Shown here piece by piece: positions 8,749-17,133 of a stretch of 64,000 bases of DNA. The stretch is from NCBI GenBank assembly GCA_016870115.1, contig VGCH01000007.1:94872-158871 (forward strand), read 5' to 3'. Made by a program: the position numbers and the translations under genes. The notes under the pieces were generated by a model that worked only from the letters and a program-made list of their open reading frames with translations, was not told the origin of the DNA and searched no databases. The DNA comes from Alphaproteobacteria bacterium (lineage in GTDB: Bacteria > Pseudomonadota > Alphaproteobacteria > Reyranellales > Reyranellaceae). Position 1 is the first letter of the stretch; each line of letters opens with the position of its first letter.

Positions 8749-9498
8749 ATGCGGCTGCGTCAATGCGTGTTCGTGTGCGCGGACCTCGAAAGCTCGCGCG
8801 CCGAGCTGTGCGATATTCTCGGGATCGAGGTCGCCTATCGCGATCCCGGCGTCGCCAAGTGGGGTTTAGTGAACGTCGTCTGCCCGACCGGCCACGATTT
8901 CCTCGAGATCGTGACGCCGTTCCAGCCGGGCACCTCGGCCGGTCGCTACATCGAGCGTCGACAGGGTGACGGCGGCTACATGGTGATCCTGCAGGTGCCG
9001 GACGCCGTGCCGCACCGCGCGCGTGTGACGTCGTTGGGCGTTCGTGCGGTCGCCCAGAAGGACTTGCCCGGTTACCAGTACACGCACTTCCATCCCGCCG
9101 ACACGTCGGGTGTGCTGCTGTCGATCGACAGCACGCGGGCGCCCGTCGGCACGCCGGCAGATCTCTGGTGGCCGCCGGCCGAGAAGGATTGGCTCGCCCA
9201 TGCCCGATCCGATGTCACAAGCGGGCTAGTGGGCGTGGAAATCCAGCACACCGATCCCGATGGCGCGGCCGCCCTGTGGTCGCGACTGCTCGACCGGCCG
9301 GCGGTGGGGCGGCGGATCGCGCTGGACGGTGGCGAACTGAGGTTCGTGGGCATCGCCGACGGACGCGGGCCGGGTATCTCGGCCTATGACGTGCGCACGG
9401 CCGATCGCGCGAAGGTGCTGGCGGCGGCGGAGAAGCGCGGCAAACGCCGAAGCGACTCGCAGGTCGAGGTTTGTGGCTGCCGCATCAATCTGGTGTAG
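8749..9498 (+). CDS. VOC family (glyoxalase-like) protein
   Basis: A 249-aa protein with two tandem vicinal-oxygen-chelate half domains. The first begins RLRQCVFVCADLESSRAEL and carries metal-type residues in HDFLEIVTPF; the second begins about residue 158 with LVGVEIQHTDPDGAAALW. Such proteins isomerise, cleave or hydrolyse substrates at a divalent metal; the specific reaction is not deducible. A strong GGGGAGGGG ribosome-binding site precedes the ATG. It is followed 5 bp later by a glutathione S-transferase gene, so a joint role in detoxifying an electrophile is plausible. Confidence 0.75.
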   Translation: MRLRQCVFVCADLESSRAELCDILGIEVAYRDPGVAKWGLVNVVCPTGHDFLEIVTPFQPGTSAGRYIERRQGDGGYMVILQVPDAVPHRARVTSLGVRAVAQKDLPGYQYTHFHPADTSGVLLSIDSTRAPVGTPADLWWPPAEKDWLAHARSDVTSGLVGVEIQHTDPDGAAALWSRLLDRPAVGRRIALDGGELRFVGIADGRGPGISAYDVRTADRAKVLAAAEKRGKRRSDSQVEVCGCRINLV

Positions 9499-9503
9499 GC
9501 ACC

Positions 9504-10241
9504 ATGCTGGTCGTCGGCAGCTACCTTTCGCCCTACGTCCGCAAGGTGCTGGCATGCCTCGAGCTGAAGCAGCTCGCTTACGAGGTGGACCCGATCGTGC
9601 CCTTCTACGGCGACGAACGGTTCGGCGCCTTGAGCCCGCTGCGCCGCATTCCGGTGCTGATCGACGGCGATCTCACGCTCTGCGACTCCTCGGTGATCTG
9701 TCAGTACCTTGAGGACAAGTATCCCGCGCATGCGCTTTATCCGGCCGACGTAGCCGACCGCGCCCGCGCGTGCTGGCTGGAGGAGTTCGCCGATTCGCGG
9801 TTGGGTGATCTCTTCATCTGGCGATTGTTCTACCAGGCTGCGGTGCGGCCGTCGGTCTGGGGCGAGAAAGGCGACCGCGAGTTGAGCGAGCGCACACTCA
9901 CCGTCGATGTCCCCGCCGCCATGGACTGGCTGGAGGGTTAGGCGCCGCAGGACGGCTTCCGCTTTGGCACGCTCAGCATCGCCGACGTGGCGGTCGCTTG
10001 TTTCTTCCGCAACGCCGCGTTTGTGCGTTGGCGTCCCGACGCGGCGCGCTGGCCAAAGACAGCGGCCTGGATCGACCGGACACTAGCGACGCCAGCGTTC
10101 GCAAAACTGGCCGTGATCGAGGACGCCATCCTGCGCGTGCCCATCCCCGAACAGCGTGCGCGGCTTCAATCCATGGGCGTCGCGATCTCCCGGGAGACGT
10201 TCGGTATGGCGACGCCGCGGCGCGGCGTCATGCCTCTGTAG
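9504..10241 (+). pseudogene. Glutathione S-transferase with in-frame TAG
   Basis: The frame from ATG 9504 to TAA-region end at 10241 encodes a GST of 245 codons but is interrupted by TAG at 9939-9941 (codon 146). Before the stop are the thioredoxin-like N-terminal domain (SYLSPYVRKVL, then PVLIDGDLTLCDSSVI, the glutathione-binding Ser-containing turn) and the start of the helical domain. After the stop the same frame continues without shift into the GST N-capping box SIADVAV and the remaining C-terminal helices. A 145-aa product would lack most of the helical domain. A CAG-to-TAG change would explain it. Real decay, an amber allele or consensus error are all possible; TAG is used as a normal stop by neighbouring genes. 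Confidence 0.85.
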
Positions 10242-10243
10242 CG

Positions 10244-10615
10244 ATGCCGCGCTTCCATCCCTTTACCTGGGGTCATGTCGGCTTCGCGATGGTGCTGGGC
10301 GGGGTGGGCGGCGGCTGGATGTCGCCGGAGATGATCCCCTGGGGCGTTGGCGTTCTCGGCCTCGGCTCCGCGCTGGGGAATCTGGTGGCGTGGTGGCGGC
10401 CCGGTCTCGATGGTGCCGCGTGGAAACTCTACCTCGCGGCGACCCTTGGCAATCCGCTGATGCCGATTGCGCTTGGCATCATCGCTTTGGAGAGCCGCTG
10501 CCGGCCCGGCCTGGAGTGCCTGCTCTTCGGCATGGCGCTCCTGCTCGCCGGCGCGCTGGTCGTGCCCGCGCTGGGCGGCCTGATCGTTCGCTGGATCGTG
10601 CGGCGGCGGGGTTAG
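10244..10615 (+). CDS. Small integral membrane protein
   Basis: A 123-aa protein that I do not recognise. It has four likely transmembrane stretches: about residues 12-28, 30-48, 62-82 and 90-115, and ends in a short Arg-rich cytoplasmic tail (VRRRG). Two cysteines bracket the third loop (SRCRPGLEC). The ATG at 10244 follows the GST stop by 2 bp, so it is probably translated from the same transcript. No enzymatic motif is visible, and the function is unknown. Confidence 0.6.
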   Translation: MPRFHPFTWGHVGFAMVLGGVGGGWMSPEMIPWGVGVLGLGSALGNLVAWWRPGLDGAAWKLYLAATLGNPLMPIALGIIALESRCRPGLECLLFGMALLLAGALVVPALGGLIVRWIVRRRG

Positions 10616-10618
10616 GCG

Positions 10619-11593
10619 CTAGGCCGCGATCGCCTTCGCGAGACGGCCGCGGATCATCGCCTCGGCTTCGCTCACGATTCGCTCCACCAGCTCCCTGCAG
10701 GTCGGGATGTCGTTGATGAGGCCAATACAGGTGCCGGCCGACCAGATGCCGTGCTCCATGTCGCCGGTCTCGTAGACAACACGGCCCTTGGCGCCCGCCA
10801 CGATCGGGCCGATTTCCTGGATGGTCTTGCCCTCGTGCTCCATCTCGATCGCTTTCTTGGCGACGGAGTTGCCGAACACGCGGCTGGTGTTGCGCATGGT
10901 GCGCAGGATCAGCGCCGTCGAGCGCTCGTCGCTATCGACCAGAGTCTGCTTCACCTTATCGTGGATCGGCGCTTCCTTGGTCGCCATGAAGCGCGTGCCC
11001 ATGTTGACGCCTTCGCAGCCCAACGCCAGCGCCGCGACGAGGCCCCGCGCATCGGCGAAGCCGCCCGAGGCGATCATCGGAATCTTGATCACATTGGCCG
11101 CCGCCGGCAGCAGCACCAGGTTCGGCACGTCGTCCTCACCGGGATGGCCGGCGCACTCGAAACCGTCCATCGAGATCGCGTCGACGCCGGCCTTTTCGGC
11201 CGAGATGCCATGGCGGACCGACGTGCACTTGTGAATCACCTTGATGCCGGCGCCCTGCATCTTCGGCAGGAACGGCTTGGGATTGTTGCCCGCTGTCTCA
11301 ACGATCTTGATGCCCGAATCGACGATGGCGTCGATGTATTCGCCGTAGGGGCGTGGCACGAGCGTCGGCAGGATCGTGAGGTTCACGCCGAATGGCTTGT
11401 CGGTCATCTCGCGGCAGCGCTTGATCTCCTTGCGCAGGTCCTCTGGCGTCGGCTGCGTGAGGCCGGTCAGAAAGCCAAGCGCGCCGGCATTGGCGACCGC
11501 GGACGTGAGTTCGGCGCGCCCGACCCATTGCATGCCGCCCTGCACAATCGGGTGCTTGATGCCGAACATCTCGGTGAAGCGCGTCTTGATCAT
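10619..11593 (-). CDS. Nitronate monooxygenase (2-nitropropane dioxygenase family)
   Basis: FMN-dependent TIM-barrel enzyme of 324 aa that oxidises alkyl nitronates to carbonyl compounds and nitrite. The N-terminus KHPIVQGGMQWVG is the typical FMN-binding start, GFLTGLTQ follows, and the phosphate-binding segments IASGGFADARGL and GCEGVNMGTRFMAT are in the expected order. The central EGAG-like loop reads DGFECAGHPGEDD, with the His expected in this class. It converges on the small membrane protein with a 3-bp gap. Proteins of this type are also found in fatty-acid and aromatic clusters, so the natural substrate may not be a nitronate. Confidence 0.85.
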   Translation of the reverse strand: MIKTRFTEMFGIKHPIVQGGMQWVGRAELTSAVANAGALGFLTGLTQPTPEDLRKEIKRCREMTDKPFGVNLTILPTLVPRPYGEYIDAIVDSGIKIVETAGNNPKPFLPKMQGAGIKVIHKCTSVRHGISAEKAGVDAISMDGFECAGHPGEDDVPNLVLLPAAANVIKIPMIASGGFADARGLVAALALGCEGVNMGTRFMATKEAPIHDKVKQTLVDSDERSTALILRTMRNTSRVFGNSVAKKAIEMEHEGKTIQEIGPIVAGAKGRVVYETGDMEHGIWSAGTCIGLINDIPTCRELVERIVSEAEAMIRGRLAKAIAA

Positions 11594-11675
11594 TGGAGTT
11601 CCCTCGCCCGGAGTTTGATCCGAGACTTAGCGGACCCGCGGCGCCCCGGCCAGTCCGGGCCTTCCGCAAAGCGGC

Positions 11676-12503
11676 TCAGGGGGTCCTGTCGAGGAACCGG
11701 AGCGTGTCTGCGAGAACCGGCGCGCGGCCCCGGAGCAGGTCGGAGAAGGCGGAGACAAGGTCGATATGGTCGGCCTCGGGGTAGAGCCCGAGCGACACCT
11801 CGCCACCAGCCGCCTGCCAAGCCGCGGCCAGCCGCTCGCTGTTGCGTGGCGCCACCACCGTGTCGGCCAAGCCGTGAGCCAGGAGCGCTCGCGGCAGCGG
11901 CGCCCGCACGAAGCCGATCGGCTGGGACTGTTCAGGCGGGGTCGCCGCAAACACCGCCGCGACGCTGCGGCTGCTGCTGGGGAGAAAGTCGTAGGGACCC
12001 GCCAGCCCGATCACCCCGGCGAGCGCGGTGCGGTCCACGCCCGCGGCTGCAAGGTAGGGCGTGTTGGTCACCAGCATCAGTGCGATATGGGCACCGGCTG
12101 AGTGACCCATCAGAAAGGTCGAACCAGCACCGAAGCGCGCCGTCACCCAGCGCGTGGCGAGCGCCCCATCCTCGACAAACGCCGGAAAACGAACCTCGGG
12201 GTGCAGGCGATAGTCGGCGACGGCCACTGTCACGCCGCGCGCCGCCAGCGACTGACCGACAAACAGGTACTGCTCTTTCGAGCCACCGCGCCACGATCCA
12301 CCGTAGAAGAACAGGACCGTCGCGCTATCCGCTCGCGGAGACGTCGGGTGGTACAGGTCCAGCCGATGACGCGGTCCCGGCCCATAGGCGATGTCGCGCT
12401 CGAGGCGATACCCCTCGCTCGGCACCGTGGCGTTCAGGAGCGCCGCCGGAGAGCAACCGGCCAGCGCGACCGGAAGCAGCAAGGCACGGCGGTGGCCGAA
12501 CAT
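11676..12503 (-). CDS. Alpha/beta hydrolase (esterase) lipoprotein
   Basis: Esterase-like protein of 275 aa. The first 17 residues form a short signal ending in the lipobox ALAGC (Cys17), so the protein is probably anchored in the envelope. The oxyanion region FFYGGSWRGG (about 65-74) replaces the HGGG of the hormone-sensitive lipase group, and the nucleophile is Ser135 in GHSAGAH. A late DTVV and EADHIDL supply Asp and His. Its ATG overlaps the stop of the upstream FAD oxidoreductase by one base (TGATG), indicating translational coupling. The combination of a secreted esterase with a hydroxyacid oxidase suggests hydrolysis of an ester to a hydroxyacid; that is inference. Confidence 0.8.
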   Translation of the reverse strand: MFGHRRALLLPVALAGCSPAALLNATVPSEGYRLERDIAYGPGPRHRLDLYHPTSPRADSATVLFFYGGSWRGGSKEQYLFVGQSLAARGVTVAVADYRLHPEVRFPAFVEDGALATRWVTARFGAGSTFLMGHSAGAHIALMLVTNTPYLAAAGVDRTALAGVIGLAGPYDFLPSSSRSVAAVFAATPPEQSQPIGFVRAPLPRALLAHGLADTVVAPRNSERLAAAWQAAGGEVSLGLYPEADHIDLVSAFSDLLRGRAPVLADTLRFLDRTP

Positions 12504-13615
12504 CAGGCCATCGCCGCGACGTGATCGGCCAGCGCAAGGGACGCCGTCAGCCCGGGAGACTCGATCCCGAAGAGGTGGATCAGTCCGGGCACGCCATGAT
12601 CCGCCGGGCCCAGCACGGTGAAGTCCTGCGCCGGCGCGCCGGGCGGGACGATCTTGGGCCGGATGCCGGCGTAGCCCGGCTGCAGCGCACCGTCGGTCAG
12701 CGCCGGCCAATAGCGCCGCACCGCGGCGTAGAAGCTGTCGGCGCGACGGGGGTCGACGCTGTAGTCGATATCGTCGATCCACTGCACGTCGGGACCGAAC
12801 TTGGCCTGTCCCCCCATATCCACCGTGATGTGAACGCCCAGCCCGCCCGCCACGGGCACCGGGTAGATGAGGCGCGAGAAGGGAGAGCGGCCGGTCAAGG
12901 TGAAATAGTTTCCTTTGGCGTAATACGGTGTCGGCACCCGATCGGATGGCATGCCGGCGATGCGACGCGCGATCGCGGGGGCATGCAGCCCCGCGCAGTT
13001 CACCACGAGCCGGCTAGACAGGCGCATGGGCTCGGCGCCGCCGACAGCGATGTCGACCCCACGGTTGCTGGCGTGGCCGCTCTCAAGCGGGCTGTTGAAG
13101 GCCACCATCGCACCCGCCGCTTCGGCGTCGCCCTGGAGGGCGAGCATGTAGGAGTGGCTATCTACGATGCCGGTCGTCGGTGACAGCAGCGCCGCTGTGC
13201 AGCGCAGGTTGGGCTCCAGCCGCACGGCCTCGGCGGCACCCAGCAACTGCATGCCCTCCACGCCATTCGCCTCGGCCCGCGCCTTGATCCCGGCCAGACG
13301 TTCCGCCTCGGCCTCATCGGTGGCGACGATCAGTTTGCCGCAGTTCCGGTGGGGCACGCCGCGCTCGGCGCAGTAGCGGTAGAGTGCCCGGCGGCCGGCG
13401 ACGCAGGTGCGTGCCATCAGGCTGCCCGCGGGATAGTAGATGCCGGCGTGGATGACTTCGCTATTGCGCGAGCTGGTGCCGGTGCCGATGGCCTCGGCCG
13501 CCTCCACCACGATCACCTCCCGGCCGGCCAGCGCGAGCGCGCGAGCGACCGCAAGACCCACGACCCCCGCGCCGATCACGACGCAGTCGACCGATTCCTG
13601 CACAGACGCGTTCAT
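12503..13615 (-). CDS. FAD-dependent oxidoreductase, L-2-hydroxyglutarate oxidase-like
   Basis: DAO-family flavoenzyme of 370 aa. The dinucleotide-binding motif [13 protein letters not shown] lies at about 13-25 followed by the acidic strand end VVEAAEAIG, then [15 protein letters not shown], which is a strong match to the LhgO/L-2-hydroxyglutarate oxidase branch. The C-terminal flavin-contact segment contains [17 protein letters not shown]. Such enzymes oxidise L-2-hydroxyacids and pass electrons to quinone or oxygen. The gene is coupled to the downstream esterase lipoprotein. The first gene of this short minus-strand unit faces a divergent SDR-folB pair about 46 bp away. Confidence 0.85.
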   Translation of the reverse strand: MNASVQESVDCVVIGAGVVGLAVARALALAGREVIVVEAAEAIGTGTSSRNSEVIHAGIYYPAGSLMARTCVAGRRALYRYCAERGVPHRNCGKLIVATDEAEAERLAGIKARAEANGVEGMQLLGAAEAVRLEPNLRCTAALLSPTTGIVDSHSYMLALQGDAEAAGAMVAFNSPLESGHASNRGVDIAVGGAEPMRLSSRLVVNCAGLHAPAIARRIAGMPSDRVPTPYYAKGNYFTLTGRSPFSRLIYPVPVAGGLGVHITVDMGGQAKFGPDVQWIDDIDYSVDPRRADSFYAAVRRYWPALTDGALQPGYAGIRPKIVPPGAPAQDFTVLGPADHGVPGLIHLFGIESPGLTASLALADHVAAMA

Positions 13616-13661
13616 GGCCGCATGCTAGAAGCTGGCGTCCTTACAGTCACGGGCGGCGGCG

Positions 13662-14450
13662 TTGCGGCAGGGTGAAGGCGCATTGGTCACGGGAGCCGGC
13701 ATGCGGATCGGGCGTGCCTTGGCGACCGCGCTGGCCGCCGACGGCTTCTTCGTCTTTGTGCACTACCATCGCTCGGCAGCCCCGGCGCGCGAGACCGTAG
13801 CGGCGATCCGTGCGGCGGGCGGACGGGCACGAGCAGTCCGGGCCGACCTGGCCTCGGCACGGCAAGCGGCCGCGCTGATCGGCAAGTGTCGCGCGCCGGG
13901 CATCGCGGTCACCACGCTGGTGAACAACGCCTCGCTCTTTGAGCTGGACCGGATTGGCACCGCCACCGCGGCCTCGTTCGATCGGCACGCCGCGATCAAT
14001 CTGCGGGCGCCGCTCCTCTTGGCTCAGGCGCTCGCGGGCGGTCTACCTGCGGGACGGACCGGGCTGATCGTCAATCTGCTGGACCAGAAGCTTTGGAATC
14101 TCAATCCGGACTTCTTGTCCTACACGCTCTCCAAGATCGGCCTGGCGGGTCTGCAGACCATGCTGGCACAGACGCTCGCCCCGCGTATCCGTGTGGCCGG
14201 CATCGCACCCGGGCTCACCTTGCGCAGCGGCAGCCAGACTGACGCGCGGTTTCGCGCCCAGCACGCGGCCAATCCGTTGGGCGTCGGAGCCGAACCCGCC
14301 GACCTGGTGCGCGCGCTTCGCTTCATCGTGTCGACGCCGAGCTATACGGGCGACACGATCGTGATCGATGGTGGTGAGCATCTGACCGGCCGTCCGCGCG
14401 ACATCGCGTTCCAGTCTCCAGCGCGGAGGAAACGTCGTGGCCCTGCATGA
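13662..14450 (+). CDS. SDR family oxidoreductase, pteridine-reductase-like
   Basis: Short-chain dehydrogenase of 262 aa. The cofactor motif is TGAGMRIG (10-17), where the Arg after Met and the HYHRS at the end of the second strand resemble NADPH-using pteridine reductases/FolM. The active-site Tyr-Lys pair is in SYTLSKIGL, and NNAS is present. It probably starts at TTG 13662; no better start lies before the glycine motif. It overlaps folB by 14 bp. This arrangement supports a role in reducing dihydropterin or dihydrofolate in tetrahydrofolate or tetrahydromonapterin synthesis, though the substrate is inferred from context. Confidence 0.75.
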   Translation: MRQGEGALVTGAGMRIGRALATALAADGFFVFVHYHRSAAPARETVAAIRAAGGRARAVRADLASARQAAALIGKCRAPGIAVTTLVNNASLFELDRIGTATAASFDRHAAINLRAPLLLAQALAGGLPAGRTGLIVNLLDQKLWNLNPDFLSYTLSKIGLAGLQTMLAQTLAPRIRVAGIAPGLTLRSGSQTDARFRAQHAANPLGVGAEPADLVRALRFIVSTPSYTGDTIVIDGGEHLTGRPRDIAFQSPARRKRRGPA

Positions 14451-14811
14451 TGTGTCGCGGCGCATCTTTCTGCGCGACTTCCGGCTCGAGGTTTCGATCG
14501 GCATCCACAGTTTCGAGCGCGCCCGCCCGCAGGCCGTGCTGGTGAATGTGGACCTGCTGCTTGATCCCGCGCGCGTGCCGCAGGCCGACGACATCGCTGA
14601 GGTGTTGGACTACGATTTTCTTCGGGACGGCATCCGGGCGCTCGCGGTGGCGCGTCACTTCGATCTGCAGGAGACCCTCTGCGAGGCGATCCTCGATCTT
14701 TGCCTTGCCCGCGGCGAGGTGATCGAGGCACGCGTGTCGACGGAGAAGCCCGACGTCTATCCCGACACGCGCGTGGGCTACGAGGTGATCCGCCGGCGCG
14801 GCGGCGTTTGA
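14437..14811 (+). CDS. folB: Dihydroneopterin aldolase
   Basis: FolB-type protein of 124 aa that converts 7,8-dihydroneopterin to 6-hydroxymethyl-7,8-dihydropterin and glycolaldehyde in folate synthesis. The conserved start IFLRDFRLEVSIGIHSFER (about 10-28) includes the pterin-binding glutamate, and the catalytic lysine is in STEKPDVYP near residue 103. The GTG start at 14437 has GCGGAGGAAA immediately upstream and lies inside the end of the SDR gene, so the two are coupled. The gene is followed one base later by a DMT transporter start. Confidence 0.9.
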   Translation: MALHDVSRRIFLRDFRLEVSIGIHSFERARPQAVLVNVDLLLDPARVPQADDIAEVLDYDFLRDGIRALAVARHFDLQETLCEAILDLCLARGEVIEARVSTEKPDVYPDTRVGYEVIRRRGGV

Positions 14812-14812
14812 C

Positions 14813-15745
14813 GTGAGCGGCCCCTCCGCCCCGCAGGTAAGGCGCGCCACACTCGTCTTGCTGGGATCGGCGTTCATTTGGGGGTCGATGATCCCGTTCA
14901 TGAACGAGCTGTCGCGAACCTACGACAACTTCCTGCTCGCGCTGTCGCGCTACGCGCTCGGGTTGCCCGTTTTGTGGCTGATCGTCGCCTTCGTCGCACC
15001 ACCCGCAAGCGCGCCCCGGCCGATCGAACCCGGGAAGCTGTTCCGGCTGTGCGCCGCCATGACGGCGTTCGGTGTGCTCTACACATTCGGCGTCGCGTGG
15101 GCGCACCCCGCGACCTCGGCCATTGTGCTGATGTGCGGGCCGATCTGGGCGGCCTTGCTCTCGCGGGCCATGCTCGCGGCGCCCACGCCTCGGGGCTTCG
15201 TGCCGACGCTCGCGGTGGTCATGCTTGGCGGTCTGCTGGTCGTGTTCGGCGCGCCCGGTCGTCCAACTGGCGGACTGGGACTCCAGGGCGGGGAGCTCCT
15301 CTTGGTCGTCGCCCAACTCTGCTGGAGTTGGCATTCGATCCGGGCGCAGCAGTGGCTGGGCGATCGCGGACAGATTCGCCTGTCTGCGATCACCACCACG
15401 GTGGCGAGCCTGCAGCTGCTTTCGATCGTCGGTGTCCTTGCCGCGCTTGGCATGATTGCGATGCCACCCCGAGTACCGACGGCGTCCGAGTGGGGCATGC
15501 TGGCCTGGATCGGTGTGTTGGGTGTCGCCATCGCGCTGTTGTTCTGGAACACAGGTGTGTCCCTGGTCGGTGTCCCGGTGGCGTCGCTGTTCTCCAACAC
15601 GGCGCCGATTTTTGCGATCGGGGTCGCCGTCCTGATGGGCAGCGACCCGACCTGGCTCCAGCTTGCGGGTGGCGCGATCGTGTTGGCCGCCATCGCCAAC
15701 CTGCAACTGCGCCAGATCCGGGCGCATCGCGAGACGAGACCGTGA
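14813..15745 (+). CDS. DMT family transporter (EamA domains)
   Basis: Drug/metabolite transporter of 310 aa with about ten hydrophobic helices arranged as two EamA repeats. The first repeat opens with GSAFIWGSMIPFMNE, the second covers the stretch after LLVVAQLCWSWHSI. The GTG start at 14813 is next to the folB stop. It is linked by a GTGA overlap to another DMT gene. The two proteins share WGAN/WGSM-type starts and FWN-containing late helices, suggesting duplication and possibly a heteromeric or paired exporter. Substrate unknown. Confidence 0.8.
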   Translation: MSGPSAPQVRRATLVLLGSAFIWGSMIPFMNELSRTYDNFLLALSRYALGLPVLWLIVAFVAPPASAPRPIEPGKLFRLCAAMTAFGVLYTFGVAWAHPATSAIVLMCGPIWAALLSRAMLAAPTPRGFVPTLAVVMLGGLLVVFGAPGRPTGGLGLQGGELLLVVAQLCWSWHSIRAQQWLGDRGQIRLSAITTTVASLQLLSIVGVLAALGMIAMPPRVPTASEWGMLAWIGVLGVAIALLFWNTGVSLVGVPVASLFSNTAPIFAIGVAVLMGSDPTWLQLAGGAIVLAAIANLQLRQIRAHRETRP

Positions 15746-16656
15746 CGGTGCCGCGCCGCGGTCTGGCGGGCGCATTCGCTGCGATGCTGTTCGTCGGCAT
15801 CGCGTGGGGTGCCAACTTGCCGGTCAGCAAGGTTCTGATCGGCCACTTCGACGTTGTGCCGATGACCGCGTTGCGGCTGTTGGCCGTCTGCGTTGTGCTG
15901 GCCGCGCTGCTGGCGGTGCTTGAGGGAGCTGCGGCTCTGCGCATTGGGTTGTCGACGGGGCGGTTTCTGGCGCTCGGCCTGATGATGGGCGGCTTCTTCA
16001 TCGTCTACACGCTCGGTCTCCAGTTCAGCCACCCGGTCAGCGCGGCCGCGGTTCTCGTGGCGGGGCCGCTCGTCTCGGCGGCGACGGTCCGTCTGGTCAC
16101 CGGCGCGCGTTTCGATCCAGGGTTCGGCGTGGCACTCGCCCTCACTTTGGTCGGCGGTGGCATCCTCGCCTTTGGCCGATTCTCCGGTTCGACGCAGGTG
16201 TCTCTCGGCTGGGGCGAGGCGGTTGTCCTCTTCAGCAACGCCATCTGGGCGCTCTACTCGATCAAGGCCCAGGTCTGGTTCGCAAGCGCCAGCCAGCTGC
16301 GGCGAACCTATGTGGCATCGGTGTCGGCACTCGGCTGGACAACGCTGTTTGCGGGGGTCGCCATCGCCGGGGGCGCCGCCGCCGCGCCATGGTTCGTTCG
16401 GGATGGCTGGGCGTGGGCCCAGCTGGTCGGCATCGCGGTGCTTGCCACCGGGCTCGGCGGCGTCTTCTGGAACGTGGGCGCCAGCCGATTGGGGGTGGCC
16501 GTCGCCTCCCTGTGGATCAATCTGGTGCCCTTGTTCGCCGTCCTGATCTCGATGGCTTACGGCTTCGTGCCGAATGGCTACCAGATCGCCGGGGGCCTCG
16601 TGGCACTCAGCGGGGTCGTTTACATGCAGTGGCGGAAGATGACCGCAAGCCAATGA
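15742..16656 (+). CDS. DMT family transporter (EamA domains)
   Basis: Second DMT exporter, 304 aa, also with about ten transmembrane helices. It begins MTVPRRGLAGAFAAMLFVG and carries GIAWGANLPVSKVLIGHFD in the first repeat and GGVFWNVGASRLGVAVASL in the last third, the typical EamA signature. The GTG start at 15742 overlaps the upstream stop in a GTGA tetranucleotide, so translation is coupled to the first transporter. The pair follows folB, and the adjacent sugar-biosynthesis genes begin 45 bp later. Substrate unknown. Confidence 0.8.
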   Translation: MTVPRRGLAGAFAAMLFVGIAWGANLPVSKVLIGHFDVVPMTALRLLAVCVVLAALLAVLEGAAALRIGLSTGRFLALGLMMGGFFIVYTLGLQFSHPVSAAAVLVAGPLVSAATVRLVTGARFDPGFGVALALTLVGGGILAFGRFSGSTQVSLGWGEAVVLFSNAIWALYSIKAQVWFASASQLRRTYVASVSALGWTTLFAGVAIAGGAAAAPWFVRDGWAWAQLVGIAVLATGLGGVFWNVGASRLGVAVASLWINLVPLFAVLISMAYGFVPNGYQIAGGLVALSGVVYMQWRKMTASQ

Positions 16657-16701
16657 TTGGATTGGCGTTTTCCTCTGGTAGTCCGTAGTATCCCGCGACC
16701 A

Positions 16702-17133
16702 ATGACAACGTCCGATCCGACCGCCCGCGATTGCCGCTGGATCGCCGTGCCCGGTCATACCGACGGCCGTGGCAGCATCAATTTTCTGGAGTTCGGCAAA
16801 GGCCTCGACTTCAGACCGCAGCGGATTTTCTGGCTACACCATATCGCCCCGGGTCAGTGGCGCGGGCGTCATGGGCATCGGGAGTCGCGTTTGGTTTTCG
16901 TGCCTCTGGCGGGAGGCTGCGACGTCTCGCTCGACGATGGTTCGATCATCGAGACGGTCAGGCTCGATGACCCTGCCCGCGCCCTCTATGTCGGGACGTG
17001 GGTATGGCACGAACTGACCCGGTTCACGCCCGACGCCGCGATCCTGGTCCTCGCGTCGACCCTGTACGACAACGACGAGTACTTGCGGGACTACGACGAG
17101 TTCAAGCGCGACGTGGCGAGGAGAGGGGCGTGA
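16702..17133 (+). CDS. fdtA: dTDP-6-deoxy-hexulose 3,4-ketoisomerase, FdtA/QdtA-like cupin
   Basis: Single-domain cupin of 143 aa of the FdtA/QdtA (WxcM-like) family, which isomerises dTDP-4-keto-6-deoxyglucose to the 3-keto sugar. The catalytic histidine pair is visible as His57 and His59 in RGRHGHRE, and the C-terminal WHELTRFTPDA and STLYDNDEYLRDYDEF are family hallmarks. The ATG at 16702 is preferred over an in-frame start at 16657 because homology begins there. A GTGA overlap couples it to the aminotransferase, and rmlB, which makes the substrate, is 2.6 kb away on the opposite strand. FdtA versus QdtA (galacto versus gluco product) cannot be told by eye. Confidence 0.85.
   Translation: MTTSDPTARDCRWIAVPGHTDGRGSINFLEFGKGLDFRPQRIFWLHHIAPGQWRGRHGHRESRLVFVPLAGGCDVSLDDGSIIETVRLDDPARALYVGTWVWHELTRFTPDAAILVLASTLYDNDEYLRDYDEFKRDVARRGA

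Noticed and set aside
10751..13183. 810-codon open frame on the plus strand
   Set aside because: Antisense shadow of nitronate monooxygenase, the esterase and the FAD oxidase; composition is typical of frames opposite GC-rich genes and no family motif is visible.
15079..16758. 559-codon open frame on the minus strand
   Set aside because: Antisense to two DMT transporters; His/Arg/Gln-rich shadow composition.
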